From the NCBI GenBank assembly GCA_945882095.1, contig CAMCWF010000001.1, forward strand, positions 62,001 to 126,000: 64,000 nt of DNA. The letters run 5' to 3'. A program made the translations under genes and the position numbers. Each line of letters begins with the position of its first letter. The stretch's first letter is position 1. This document shows positions 45,087-53,473 of this stretch, in pieces. The notes below the pieces were generated by a model. The model was not told the origin of the DNA and did not search any database. It saw nothing but the letters and a program-made list of their open reading frames with translations. The DNA comes from Chryseobacterium gleum. GTDB lineage: Bacteria > Bacteroidota > Bacteroidia > Flavobacteriales_D > Crocinitomicaceae.

Positions 45087-46331
45087 CTATCTTAATTTCA
45101 AGGTAACGATGCTTACCACTGCGAGTAAAATGGCCACAATCCAAAACCTGGATACGATCTTGGATTCATGCATTCCTTTTTTCTGGTAATGGTGATGAAG
45201 GGGCGCCATGAGGAAAATCCGCCTGCCTTGCCCGAATGCTTTTTTGGTGTATTTAAAATACCCCACTTGCAGCATAACGGACAGGTTCTCAATCAGAAAA
45301 ACGCCGCATAGAACAGGAATGAGCAGTTCCTTACGGATTGAAATGGCAAATACGGCAATGATTCCTCCAAGGGCAAGACTGCCTGTATCACCCATGAAAA
45401 CTTGGGCGGGATAGGAGTTGTACCAAAGAAATCCAATGCAGGCACCCACGAAAGCGGCAATAAAAATCACCGATTCTTCAGCCATTGGAATGTACATGAC
45501 ATTGAGGTAATCGGCAAAGCGCGCATTGGAACTTATGTAGGCAAAAACGGCAAGTGCAAGTCCAACAATGGCAGAGGTTCCGGTTGCCAAACCATCCAAG
45601 CCATCGGTCATGTTTGCACCATTGGAAACTGAAATCACAATGAAAATCACGATGGGTATAAAAAGCAGCCATCCATATGATTTGTTAGAATCGCCAATAA
45701 GCCAATTGTAATTAAATTCATTTCCCTTGATGAATGGTATGGTAGTGGTCATGTCATCGGTAGCAATCCATTTAAACTTTTCGTTTTTTTCTTGTACATG
45801 TTGATGCGTAACGAAGTACTCATCTTTTGCCAATTTATAATCTGAATCTACTCGCTTGTGAACCTTCACATCGCTTGAAAAATAAAGGATTGACCCAACA
45901 ATGACTCCCACACCAATTTGCCCAACGATTTTGAATCTTCCTTTAAGTCCCTCCTTGTTTTTCTTGAATACTTTGATGTAGTCATCAATGAAACCAATCA
46001 ACCCCAACCAAAAAGTGGCAATGATCATGGTGATTACGTATACGTTATGCAGTTTTGCAAAAAGCAGAGTTGGAATCAAAATAGACATTAGGATGATTAG
46101 CCCTCCCATGGTTGGCGTGCCAGATTTTTCAATTTGTCCTGCAAGCCCAAGGTCTCTGACCGTTTCACCAATTTGTTGGTTACGGAGTTTTTGAATGAGT
46201 TTTTTACCAATCACAATGGAAATAATCAGTGAAAGGATAAGAGCCATTGAGGCGCGAAAGGAAATGAAATCGAACAATCCAGCACCTGGAAAATTGTACG
46301 TGTCTAAAAAATTAAAAAGGTAGTAGAGCAT
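45087..46331 (-). CDS. mraY: Phospho-N-acetylmuramoyl-pentapeptide-transferase
   Basis: Makes lipid I by moving phospho-MurNAc-pentapeptide to undecaprenyl phosphate. The 414-residue polytopic protein carries the Asp-rich signature [34 protein letters not shown] and the [15 protein letters not shown] histidine loop ([12 protein letters not shown]). Compared with E. coli MraY (360) it has an insertion of about 50 residues with many charged amino acids before the TDGLDG motif, which as far as I recall is usual in Bacteroidota. It lies 3 bases after murE. Confidence 0.96.
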   Translation of the reverse strand: MLYYLFNFLDTYNFPGAGLFDFISFRASMALILSLIISIVIGKKLIQKLRNQQIGETVRDLGLAGQIEKSGTPTMGGLIILMSILIPTLLFAKLHNVYVITMIIATFWLGLIGFIDDYIKVFKKNKEGLKGRFKIVGQIGVGVIVGSILYFSSDVKVHKRVDSDYKLAKDEYFVTHQHVQEKNEKFKWIATDDMTTTIPFIKGNEFNYNWLIGDSNKSYGWLLFIPIVIFIVISVSNGANMTDGLDGLATGTSAIVGLALAVFAYISSNARFADYLNVMYIPMAEESVIFIAAFVGACIGFLWYNSYPAQVFMGDTGSLALGGIIAVFAISIRKELLIPVLCGVFLIENLSVMLQVGYFKYTKKAFGQGRRIFLMAPLHHHYQKKGMHESKIVSRFWIVAILLAVVSIVTLKLR

Positions 46332-46334
46332 AAT

Positions 46335-47795
46335 TTAAGATTTGGTTTTATTAAAAAAATGTACTGCGTTTTCAAAATCATCAAAGGGGTGTTTAACTCC
46401 GGCTATCTCTTGGTATTTCTCATGTCCTTTTCCCGCAATCAGCACAATGTCTCCTTTCTGCGCAAGCAATGAGGCGGTTTGGATTGCTTGTTTTCTGTCT
46501 GATATCATCAATACAGGAATGGGCAGATTCACATCAATCCCTGCATGCATTTCTTGTAAAATGACTTCTGGGTTTTCGGTGCGTGGATTGTCTGAAGTCA
46601 AAATAACTTGTGTGCTAAATTTCTGGGCGATTTTCGCCATTTCTGGGCGTTTGGCTTTGTCGCGATCACCACCACACCCCACCAGGGTAATGACCTTCTG
46701 ATTTTCTTTATGAAAGAGCCCGATGGTTTTAAGGACATTCTCTAAGGCGTCAGGCGTATGCGCATAATCAACCACGACGGTAACCTTCTCTGTGCTCGTA
46801 AAAAACTGAAACCTTCCATCCACCGATTGCAGGGAAGACATGGCCTCTAGCACCTCTAATTCCTGAAAACCAAGAAGATTAGCCACCCCAAAAACCGCCA
46901 ATAAATTCGATGCGTTAAATTTTCCGATCAATTGAGAATGAACTTCATATTGGTTGATTTTTAGCAGCAATCCGGTAAGCTCATTTTCCAAAACGACCCC
47001 TTTGTAATCTGCCATTTTGGTTAGCCCATACGCGTATGTCTTCGCCTTCGTATTTTGGAGCATGACCATCCCATTTTTGTCATCGACATTGGTAAGCGCA
47101 AAGGCATTTACCTGAAGGGAATCAAAAAATGCTTTTTTAACGGAGATGTATTCCGAAAAAGTATTGTGGTAGTCCAAATGATCGTGGGTTATGTTCGTGA
47201 AAACACCACCGGCAAAATTTAATCCCAACACCCTCGCTTGGTGGATGGCGTGGGAACTGACTTCCATGAAACAATAGGTACATCCCTCAGCAACCATTTC
47301 ATCCAACAACTGATTCAAATCGAATGCATTCGGCGTGGTATGGGTTGACATGATATCGCGGGTGCCAATTTTATTTACCACCGTTGAAAGCAAGCCACAT
47401 TTAAAACCCAAACTTGTGAAAAGATTGAATAGCAAGGTGGTGGTGGTCGTTTTTCCATTGGTTCCCGTAACGCCAATAAGTTTCAATTTTTTGGATGGGT
47501 GGTTATGCCATTCACACGAGGCAATGGCAAACGCATCACGGGTATTTAGCACTTGAAACACAGTCATGTCCGACGGGCAAACCACTTGTTTGTGAACCAC
47601 GACTGCCCGACAACCTAATTCATAGGCCGCTTGTATAAAATCGTGACCATCGGAATGGGTTCCTTCTATGGCAAAAAACAATGATTTTTCTTTTGCCGCT
47701 CTTGAATCAAATGTCAATGTCTCCACCCTACCTTCAGGATTTAGGTTGGATGCATTTGCCGACAGCACAACTGATATTTCTTCGTAGGTCCTCAT
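46335..47795 (-). CDS. murE: UDP-N-acetylmuramoyl-L-alanyl-D-glutamate--meso-diaminopimelate ligase
   Basis: Adds the third stem residue. I start it at the ATG at 47795 (MRTYEEISVVLSANAS), overlapping the PBP stop by ATGA, 486 residues; the longer reading runs back through the PBP gene. The ATP loop is GVTGTNGKTTTTTLL and the central motif is VVVDYAHTPDALENVL. The amino-acid specificity loop reads SDNPRTENPEVI. DNPR is the meso-diaminopimelate form, as opposed to the lysine-type loop, which fits a Gram-negative wall and the OmpA-like lipoprotein in this window. Confidence 0.96.
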   Translation of the reverse strand: MRTYEEISVVLSANASNLNPEGRVETLTFDSRAAKEKSLFFAIEGTHSDGHDFIQAAYELGCRAVVVHKQVVCPSDMTVFQVLNTRDAFAIASCEWHNHPSKKLKLIGVTGTNGKTTTTTLLFNLFTSLGFKCGLLSTVVNKIGTRDIMSTHTTPNAFDLNQLLDEMVAEGCTYCFMEVSSHAIHQARVLGLNFAGGVFTNITHDHLDYHNTFSEYISVKKAFFDSLQVNAFALTNVDDKNGMVMLQNTKAKTYAYGLTKMADYKGVVLENELTGLLLKINQYEVHSQLIGKFNASNLLAVFGVANLLGFQELEVLEAMSSLQSVDGRFQFFTSTEKVTVVVDYAHTPDALENVLKTIGLFHKENQKVITLVGCGGDRDKAKRPEMAKIAQKFSTQVILTSDNPRTENPEVILQEMHAGIDVNLPIPVLMISDRKQAIQTASLLAQKGDIVLIAGKGHEKYQEIAGVKHPFDDFENAVHFFNKTKS

Positions 47796-49870
47796 TCCAA
47801 AATTAATTTTACAACGCCCCCTTTGTACACATTGGTTCCGGCAAGTATGCTTTGTTGCGTAACCTTGCCATAGCCTTTTAATTTGACAGACATTCCTTCG
47901 CTTTCTAGCAAGTAAACCGCATCTTTCGCACACATTCCGATGACATTAGGAACCGTTCCTTTTTTCACTTTCAGGGCATTCAAGAACACATTTTGTTGGT
48001 TTTTTTCTGTCTGTAACCACTGCGACTCACTGTTTAATTGGTAACGAATTCCCAATTTTTTCAAGGCGATGGTGATGTCCTTGTGGTATCCATTTTTTAC
48101 CGTCGGGAATTCCATTGCCAAAGGCTTTCTTTCATTGATGGCTTTGTGGTAATCAAGATTAGAGGCATAGATCTTATTGGCGATGGCTGCGAAGACCGTT
48201 CCAGACACAACGGCACCATACTTTTCATTTTTTGGACGGGTGATGACAACGACGCAGGTGTACTTAGGATTGTTTGCCGGGAAATAACCTGCAAAGGAGG
48301 CTTGAAAATCACTTTCACTTTCCGACAAGAAGGTTTTGTTTTTTCCAGGTAATTTTGCGGTACCTGTTTTACCGGCAATTTTAAACTGCGAAGAGATTAA
48401 TTTTTTACCGGTTCCCCTGACCATAACGCCTTTCAAGCATTCTTGCATGATTTTCAAGGTTTGATCCGAGCATATTTTTTTCCGCAATACAACCGGCTCA
48501 AAAGACTTGATTACTTTCCCGGATCGACGGATTTCTTTAACGAATAAGGGACGTAAGAATGTCCCATTATTGGCTACCGCATTGTAAAAAGCGCAGGTCT
48601 GCAATGGCGTTTGCTGGTACTCATACCCAATCGACATCCAAGGAATGGAATAGCGCGACCATCCATCATCCCCAGGCTGGTAAAATTTGGGGGGTAATTC
48701 ACCGGAAATTTCAATTCCCAAAGGATCCATGACACCAAATTCCTTTAGGCGATCCAAAAATGCTTGGGGGTCGTTTTTATAGGAGCGATTCATCAGGGCT
48801 GCAATGACATTCGAAGATTGCTCAAAAGCTTTTTGAATGGTAATGGTTCCGTAGCCATTTCCATGATTTGAATCTGACAATTTCCGAGAATAGAGGTTAT
48901 AGACTCCAACTGCATTTACCTTGTCCGTAATTTTGAACTTTCCATCTTCCAATCCAGCCATGACTGATGCCAGCTTAAACGTTGAACCCGGCACCTCGCG
49001 TGAACCCACGGCATGGTTGTATTTTTCAGAGAAGTTTCCGTTTTTATCCATGTCCAGATTCACCATGGCTTTCACGTGACCGGTGGCTACCTCCATCAAA
49101 ATGACTGTGCCGCTTTCCGCATTCATGTCGCGCAATTGTCGCTCTAACTCTGAATGGGCAACCTCTTGAATTTCCTTGTCGAATGTGGTAACGATGTCCG
49201 CACCTTCAATCGGATCTTTAATATAGCGCCCTGTTTTTTTCCAACCGGTAGTGATTTTCTGCTCGATTTCTTTTCCAGCTTCTCCCTCGAGGTATTGGTG
49301 ATACGCCCCTTCCAAACCTACTTCCAATTTTTGGTCTTTGCGGTAATAACCAAGGGTTCGTTTTAACAGAATGCCATTGGGCGCTTTACGGATGCTGGTC
49401 TCCTCATTGTCAACGATTCCCCCTTTCATTCTGCCCAGGTTAAAAATGGGCATTTCGTTTATTTTTCTGCGTTCTTCGTTGGTTACTTTTTTACGAATGA
49501 GCAGGTAGCGATCCCCTTCTTCCCTTGCCCTTCGTATGGCATTTTCGTAAGCCCTTCCCGATTTATCTGGATACATACGAGCGAGTTGAGCCCCCAAATT
49601 CGATACTTCTTCATCAAATGTCTTCTGTTCAACGACCGTGGGATCCATGTGGATATCATAATAGGTGACCGAGGTCAACAGTGGGCTCATGTTGGCATCC
49701 AAAATCTCGCCCATTCTAGGGAACCGGTCCTTTAAGCGCACAGGCACATCGACTTCATCGGTAGAAACCTGAAGCATAATGGTTTTATACAACACCACAC
49801 CCATGACAAGTACAAATCCAAAGTACAAGGCATAGGCACGAATCACCATAGGTCGCTTGTCGTTACTCAT
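47792..49870 (-). CDS. ftsI: Class B penicillin-binding protein (FtsI/PBP3) with a PASTA domain
   Basis: Septal transpeptidase partnered by FtsW. The 692-residue protein has one N-terminal helix (VIRAYALYFGFVLVMGVVLY), a dimerisation domain, then the transpeptidase domain. The active-site Ser is residue 296 in VPGSTFKLASVMAGL, followed by SSN in FEQSSNVIAALM and KTG in IAGKTGTAKLPG. A single PASTA domain (about 635-692, GTVPNVIGMCAKDAVYLLES) ends the protein; such domains bind muropeptides or stabilise the enzyme. It overlaps ftsL by 8 bases. Confidence 0.95.
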   Translation of the reverse strand: MSNDKRPMVIRAYALYFGFVLVMGVVLYKTIMLQVSTDEVDVPVRLKDRFPRMGEILDANMSPLLTSVTYYDIHMDPTVVEQKTFDEEVSNLGAQLARMYPDKSGRAYENAIRRAREEGDRYLLIRKKVTNEERRKINEMPIFNLGRMKGGIVDNEETSIRKAPNGILLKRTLGYYRKDQKLEVGLEGAYHQYLEGEAGKEIEQKITTGWKKTGRYIKDPIEGADIVTTFDKEIQEVAHSELERQLRDMNAESGTVILMEVATGHVKAMVNLDMDKNGNFSEKYNHAVGSREVPGSTFKLASVMAGLEDGKFKITDKVNAVGVYNLYSRKLSDSNHGNGYGTITIQKAFEQSSNVIAALMNRSYKNDPQAFLDRLKEFGVMDPLGIEISGELPPKFYQPGDDGWSRYSIPWMSIGYEYQQTPLQTCAFYNAVANNGTFLRPLFVKEIRRSGKVIKSFEPVVLRKKICSDQTLKIMQECLKGVMVRGTGKKLISSQFKIAGKTGTAKLPGKNKTFLSESESDFQASFAGYFPANNPKYTCVVVITRPKNEKYGAVVSGTVFAAIANKIYASNLDYHKAINERKPLAMEFPTVKNGYHKDITIALKKLGIRYQLNSESQWLQTEKNQQNVFLNALKVKKGTVPNVIGMCAKDAVYLLESEGMSVKLKGYGKVTQQSILAGTNVYKGGVVKLILE

Positions 49871-50258
49871 GTTTGAGGTCCTTTGATTTAATTACTTTGA
49901 TTGCGTTCTGCGATTCCACCAGTTCTCTTTTGAGTAACTTTTCCGCCATCTTATACCTTCTTGTAGTCTCTTCAAGTCTTGTTTTAGCATCGATATAATC
50001 GGAGGTATTTTGGTCAAGTTCTTTCCTGTTTTCTTGGATGTCTTTGAGTACTTGTTTACCGTAATAGCCTTTTGCTACGACCAAAAAGAGCAGAAAGAAT
50101 ATGAAGAGAAAATAAAGCATGTTGTTCAGAACAAAATCCTTTGACAAGAAATCACCATTGAGTATTTGCGTTAAAATCCCCACGGTTGTCTTGGGTTTTT
50201 TAGGCGTAGGATTCGCCTTTACGCCATCATCCTGGGAGGTAAATTGATTTCCTGTCAT
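49863..50258 (-). CDS. ftsL: FtsL-like cell division protein
   Basis: A 131-residue bitopic protein. A soluble N-terminus of about 45 residues precedes one helix (NMLYFLFIFFLLFLVVAKGYYG), then a coiled-coil-like tail (LKDIQENRKELDQNTSDY, LEETTRRYKMAEKLLKREL). FtsL works with FtsB and FtsQ to activate FtsWI. Sequence is poorly conserved; length, topology and the position between rsmH and the PBP gene make the case. This is the Bacteroidota form, which lacks strong similarity to E. coli FtsL. Confidence 0.88.
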   Translation of the reverse strand: MTGNQFTSQDDGVKANPTPKKPKTTVGILTQILNGDFLSKDFVLNNMLYFLFIFFLLFLVVAKGYYGKQVLKDIQENRKELDQNTSDYIDAKTRLEETTRRYKMAEKLLKRELVESQNAIKVIKSKDLKHE

Positions 50259-51166
50259 TTTTTCGTTGCAATTCTAAGTTTCGCACTTCGGGCACGGCTG
50301 TTTCTTTCAATTTCAGCATCGCTTGGAACCAATGGATGACGGTTCCATTCTTCAAATGGTTTTTGGACATTGCCGAAAAAATCCTTTGTGATTTCCCCGT
50401 CGAAGGATCCACGTTTGAAGAAATTTTTCACGAGCCTATCCTCAATCGAGTGATAAGAAATCACCACCATCCTTCCTCCCGGGTTAAGCACCTCCGAAGA
50501 AGCCAAAAGCAACGCTTTTAACGCCTCAATTTCTTGATTCACTTCAATCCGAAGTGCTTGAAACACTTGCGCGATGTATTTATGTTCTTTTGTTTTGGGG
50601 GCACATTTCTCACTAACCCTTACCAATTCTTCGGTAAATTCAAAAGGTTTAATGTTGCGAAAAGCCAGTAACTGCTGCACCAATCGATATGCATTGGAAA
50701 TGTCAGAATAACTCCTGAACATCGTGAGTAAATCGGACTCCGAGTAAGCATTCAAAACACTCGCTGCCGAGTTATCGTTCTTTCGATTCATCCGCATATC
50801 TAGCTGGCCATTGTTCCGCAGGCTAAAACCACGTTCAGCAGCATCGAACTGATGGGAAGAAACGCCGATGTCTGCCAAGATTGCATCTACCTTTGACACC
50901 CCTTGCATCGCAAGGTGATTTTTCAGGTATTGAAAATTTCCGTTGATTGGTTTGAAATTGGGCGCATCAAAACCATTGGCATGAGCATCCGCATCTTGAT
51001 CTATTGCGAAAAGCTTACCCTTTGGGCCTAATTTTGAGAGAATCAACGCAGAATGACCGCCTCCACCGAAGGTCGCGTCCACAACCAAAGCATCGGGATT
51101 TAGGTTTAATCCAGCGACACTTTCTTCCAATAAAACAGGGACGTGGTATGCTAAGTTATTCTTCAT
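50255..51166 (-). CDS. rsmH: 16S rRNA (cytosine-1402-N4)-methyltransferase
   Basis: Methylates C1402 in the 16S rRNA decoding centre using S-adenosylmethionine. I use the ATG at 51166 (MKNNLAYHVPVLLEESV), 303 residues; an in-frame GTG 12 bases upstream is less likely. Motifs: VVDATFGGGGHSALIL for SAM, ADIGVSSHQFDAAERGFSLR, LDMRMNR, and YHSIEDRLVKNFFKRG near the end. It overlaps mraZ by 11 bases and ftsL by 4. Confidence 0.96.
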   Translation of the reverse strand: MKNNLAYHVPVLLEESVAGLNLNPDALVVDATFGGGGHSALILSKLGPKGKLFAIDQDADAHANGFDAPNFKPINGNFQYLKNHLAMQGVSKVDAILADIGVSSHQFDAAERGFSLRNNGQLDMRMNRKNDNSAASVLNAYSESDLLTMFRSYSDISNAYRLVQQLLAFRNIKPFEFTEELVRVSEKCAPKTKEHKYIAQVFQALRIEVNQEIEALKALLLASSEVLNPGGRMVVISYHSIEDRLVKNFFKRGSFDGEITKDFFGNVQKPFEEWNRHPLVPSDAEIERNSRARSAKLRIATKK

Positions 51167-51614
51167 TGTTAAAATCACCCATTACTTCATTGGCCAGGTC
51201 AGCGAAATTCGGCATGTTGCCTTCGATCATCTCGAAGTACATTGCCTTATCCCAGATTTCTATGCGGTCGTTGTAAGCAATAAGCATTACATCCGACACC
51301 AACCCAACCCTTTCCATGTGGGCAACTGGAATGAGCAACCTTCCTGCACCATCCAAAGAAACCTGCTTGGCTCCTTGGTGAAACAGTCGGTAAAACATCC
51401 TGTTTTTTGGGTTGAAGAGGTTTATTTTCTCAAGTTTTGCACTCACCTTTTCCCATTCTGGGAGCGGGTAAATGGTCAAACATTGTTCAAACCCCTTGTT
51501 CAACATAAAATCTCGCTGAGATCCACCGGAGAGCTGCTTCCGTAAACCAGAAGGAAACAAAAACCGGCCTTTTACATCCAGTTTTACCTCAAATTCTCCG
51601 ACTAAACCTGCCAT
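51156..51614 (-). CDS. mraZ: Transcriptional regulator MraZ
   Basis: First gene of the dcw cluster; MraZ (two AbrB-like SpoVT halves) forms a ring and regulates its own operon. I use the ATG at 51614 (MAGLVGEFEVKLDVKGRFLF), 152 residues; the longer reading starts at a non-ATG codon with no family similarity. Both half-motifs are seen: DVKGRFLFPSGLRKQL and SLDGAGRLLIPVAHMERVGL. Two GTGGTAA repeats 10 bp apart lie in its 5' untranslated region and another pair of GTGGG repeats lies beyond its promoter, both candidate binding sites. Confidence 0.95.
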   Translation of the reverse strand: MAGLVGEFEVKLDVKGRFLFPSGLRKQLSGGSQRDFMLNKGFEQCLTIYPLPEWEKVSAKLEKINLFNPKNRMFYRLFHQGAKQVSLDGAGRLLIPVAHMERVGLVSDVMLIAYNDRIEIWDKAMYFEMIEGNMPNFADLANEVMGDFNNEE

Positions 51615-51645
51615 AGCGTTATAATGGGTAAAGTTAATGGTAATC

Positions 51646-51662
51646 TTACCACTTTTTACCAC
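51646..51662 (-). promoter_or_regulatory. Candidate MraZ operator, GTGGTAA pair with 10-bp period
   Basis: On the minus strand GTGGTAA occurs at 51662-51656 and 51652-51646, exactly one helical turn apart, between the -7 box and the mraZ ATG. MraZ is known to bind short direct repeats with a 10-bp period (TGGG-type in E. coli), so spacing and place fit; the core differs slightly (GTGGT). Confidence 0.5.
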
Positions 51663-51692
51663 CAAAATTTAAATTGTTAATAACTTATGAAG

Positions 51693-51700
51693 CAAATTTA
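51693..51700 (-). promoter_or_regulatory. Putative -7 box of the mraZ (dcw) promoter
   Basis: The minus strand reads TAAATTTG, 78 nt before the mraZ ATG. No TTG at the normal spacing was found. The long 5' leader carries the GTGGTAA repeats. Confidence 0.5.
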
Positions 51701-51766
51701 CAACAACGCAATGCAATAAAAAAATTATTTTGAGAACTACTTTAGCTTTCATTAATATTTTCACAA

Positions 51767-51782
51767 GTGGGAAATTGTGGGT
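51767..51782 (+). promoter_or_regulatory. Second candidate MraZ operator, GTGGG pair with 10-bp period
   Basis: GTGGGA starts at 51767 and GTGGGT at 51777 on the plus strand, 10 bp apart. The pair covers the TTG -33 element of the transporter gene. The core TGGG is the one reported for E. coli MraZ boxes, but the orientation is toward the transporter, not toward mraZ. Confidence 0.45.
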
Positions 51783-51803
51783 GAATATTTATACTTACCT
51801 TTG
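51775..51803 (+). promoter_or_regulatory. Promoter of the EamA transporter gene, likely leaderless
   Basis: TTG (51775-51777), an 18-bp spacer and TACCTTTG (51796-51803) match the consensus exactly. The GTG start at 51807 is only 3 nt after the -7 box. Confidence 0.7.
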
Positions 51804-51806
51804 TTT

Positions 51807-52730
51807 GTGCAAAAAAAAATAAAAGGTGTCCTTTTTTTAGTCGTCCTGGGATGCGTTTGGGGCAGCTCGTTCATCCTTATGAAATTGGGGATGGAACCAG
51901 TGAAGGGATTCAAAACCTTAGATGCGCAACAGGTTGCTGGTTTGCGCATGCTTATTGCTGCATTGGCCTTTCTCCCATTCGCTGTTCCAAAATACCGCTT
52001 GTTGTTTTCCAAAACCGGGATTTACTTCTTGATTGTGGGATTGTGTGGTAACTTTATTCCGTCGTTTTTATTTACCTACGCCGGGACTGGACTCAGCAGT
52101 GGATTAAGCGGGATCCTCAACAGTTTTACACCGGTTTTTACTGCACTGATTGGATTCGTCGCTTTTGGGATTAAAATTCACCGACTACAGGTCATGGGGA
52201 TTATGGTTGGGATATTAGGCATTGGCACCTTGGTCAGCGCAAGCCTTGGACTTAAACTTGGAGGAACCCCAACCCATATTTTAGCCATTTTACTTGCCAC
52301 CTTGTTATATGGAATAAGCGTGAACACCATCCGCCAAAAATTAAGTCATGTAAGCGCATTGGAAGTTTCCTCGCTCGGATTGTTGTGCATCCTTCCGTTT
52401 TCATTACTCACCTTTTTGTACACAGGAACAGGGACCGCATTGCTTCAAGCAAAATTCGGAATGCAGTCTTTGGGATATGTATTCATTTTGGGGTTCATAG
52501 GAACGGCGATTTCGAATGTTCTTTTCAACCGACTGATCAAGTTAACATCCGCCCTATTTGCAAGCTCGGTTACCTATTTAATCCCTATTTTCGCAGTGTT
52601 TTTTGGTTTCATACTTCATGAATCTCTGACCCTTCAGCAGTTGTTTTCCATGGCAATTATTCTGGTCGGTGTATTCTTGGTGAATTTCCATGAAAACATT
52701 CTGAAAATTTGGAAAAAGAATAGGCAATAA
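51807..52730 (+). CDS. EamA-type (DMT superfamily) transporter
   Basis: A 307-residue inner-membrane protein with about ten hydrophobic helices in two EamA repeats. The first includes FLVVLGCVWGSSFILMKLG, with the WG-S-F signature. The second begins near PTHILAILLATLLYGISVN and ends FSMAIILVGVFLVNF. Such proteins export or import small metabolites; substrate is unknown. I place the start at GTG 51807 (MQKKIKGVLFLVVL), because an earlier in-frame GTG at 51777 overlaps the -33 element of a consensus promoter that points at 51807. Regulation by MraZ is conceivable from the repeats next to its promoter. Confidence 0.88.
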   Translation: MQKKIKGVLFLVVLGCVWGSSFILMKLGMEPVKGFKTLDAQQVAGLRMLIAALAFLPFAVPKYRLLFSKTGIYFLIVGLCGNFIPSFLFTYAGTGLSSGLSGILNSFTPVFTALIGFVAFGIKIHRLQVMGIMVGILGIGTLVSASLGLKLGGTPTHILAILLATLLYGISVNTIRQKLSHVSALEVSSLGLLCILPFSLLTFLYTGTGTALLQAKFGMQSLGYVFILGFIGTAISNVLFNRLIKLTSALFASSVTYLIPIFAVFFGFILHESLTLQQLFSMAIILVGVFLVNFHENILKIWKKNRQ

Positions 52731-52735
52731 AGTTT

Positions 52736-52765
52736 TTGTATTTATAAATAGAAAACATATCTTTG
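52736..52765 (+). promoter_or_regulatory. Promoter of rplU-rpmA
   Basis: TTG (52736-52738), a 19-bp spacer and TATCTTTG (52758-52765) match the consensus; the rplU ATG is 36 nt downstream. Confidence 0.7.
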
Positions 52766-52801
52766 CCCTCCGAAATTCAATAACTTAAAATTTCTAGTTC
52801 A

Positions 52802-53113
52802 ATGTACGCAATAGTAGATATAGCAGGGCAGCAGTTCAAAGTGCAGAAAGACCAGAAGGTATATGTTCATCGAATGGATGCAGAAACAGGCTCAAAAGTA
52901 ACTTTTGAAAATGTATTACTCATCGAAGACGAAGGCAATATAACTTTAGGCGCCCCAGCTATTAACGGTGCAAGTGTCACCGTTGAAGTATTAGACCATG
53001 TCAAAGGAGACAAGGTAATTATTTTCAAAAAGAAAAGAAGAAAAGGCTATGCCAAGAAAAACGGGCATCGTCAACAATTCACTTCTGTGAAAATCACAGA
53101 AATTAAAGGTTAA
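52802..53113 (+). CDS. rplU: 50S ribosomal protein L21
   Basis: Large-subunit protein that binds 23S rRNA. The 103 residues start [20 protein letters not shown] and end with the signature [21 protein letters not shown] and VKITEIKG. It is cotranscribed with rpmA, 23 bases downstream, as in most bacteria. The start ATG is the first in frame after the promoter. Confidence 0.98.
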   Translation: MYAIVDIAGQQFKVQKDQKVYVHRMDAETGSKVTFENVLLIEDEGNITLGAPAINGASVTVEVLDHVKGDKVIIFKKKRRKGYAKKNGHRQQFTSVKITEIKG

Positions 53114-53136
53114 AATATTTTAATAGAAGGATAATC

Positions 53137-53406
53137 ATGGCACATAAGAAAGGAGTCGGTAGTTCTAAAAATGGTAGAGAGTCACACAGCAAGCGATTGG
53201 GTGTGAAAATTTTTGGTGGACAAGTTGCTATTTCCGGTAACATCATCGTACGTCAACGCGGAACGCAGCATCACCCAGGTGACAATGTTGGAATTGGTAA
53301 AGACCATACCTTATTTGCAGTCGCAGATGGATTGGTAGAATTCCGTAAGAAAAAGGACAACCGTTCATACGTATCCGTTGTTCCTTTCGAGACCACAGAA
53401 GCATAA
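53137..53406 (+). CDS. rpmA: 50S ribosomal protein L27
   Basis: Small basic protein whose N-terminus reaches the peptidyl transferase centre. The 89 residues begin [20 protein letters not shown] and contain [24 protein letters not shown] sequence and [20 protein letters not shown], all standard. No N-terminal extension needing cleavage is present, unlike in Firmicutes. A strong terminator follows 21 bases after the stop. Confidence 0.98.
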   Translation: MAHKKGVGSSKNGRESHSKRLGVKIFGGQVAISGNIIVRQRGTQHHPGDNVGIGKDHTLFAVADGLVEFRKKKDNRSYVSVVPFETTEA

Positions 53407-53427
53407 TTAATAAATACTGATATTTTA

Positions 53428-53457
53428 AGCCCTTCGCATCCCGAGGGGCTTTTTTTT
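53428..53457 (+). terminator. Intrinsic terminator of rplU-rpmA
   Basis: AGCCCTTCG CATCC CGAGGGGCT forms a 9-bp stem with one G-T pair, followed by a run of eight T (53450-53457). Confidence 0.92.
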
Positions 53458-53473
53458 GTTTATTTTGTATCCT

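Noticed and set aside
45087-46331. Charged insertion in MraY as a foreign domain
   Set aside because: A comparable insertion before the TDGLDG motif is, as I recall, usual in Bacteroidota MraY.
37517-51614. Missing murF and ddl in the dcw cluster as a deletion
   Set aside because: In Bacteroidota murF and ddl commonly lie elsewhere in the genome, so their absence here is not evidence of loss.
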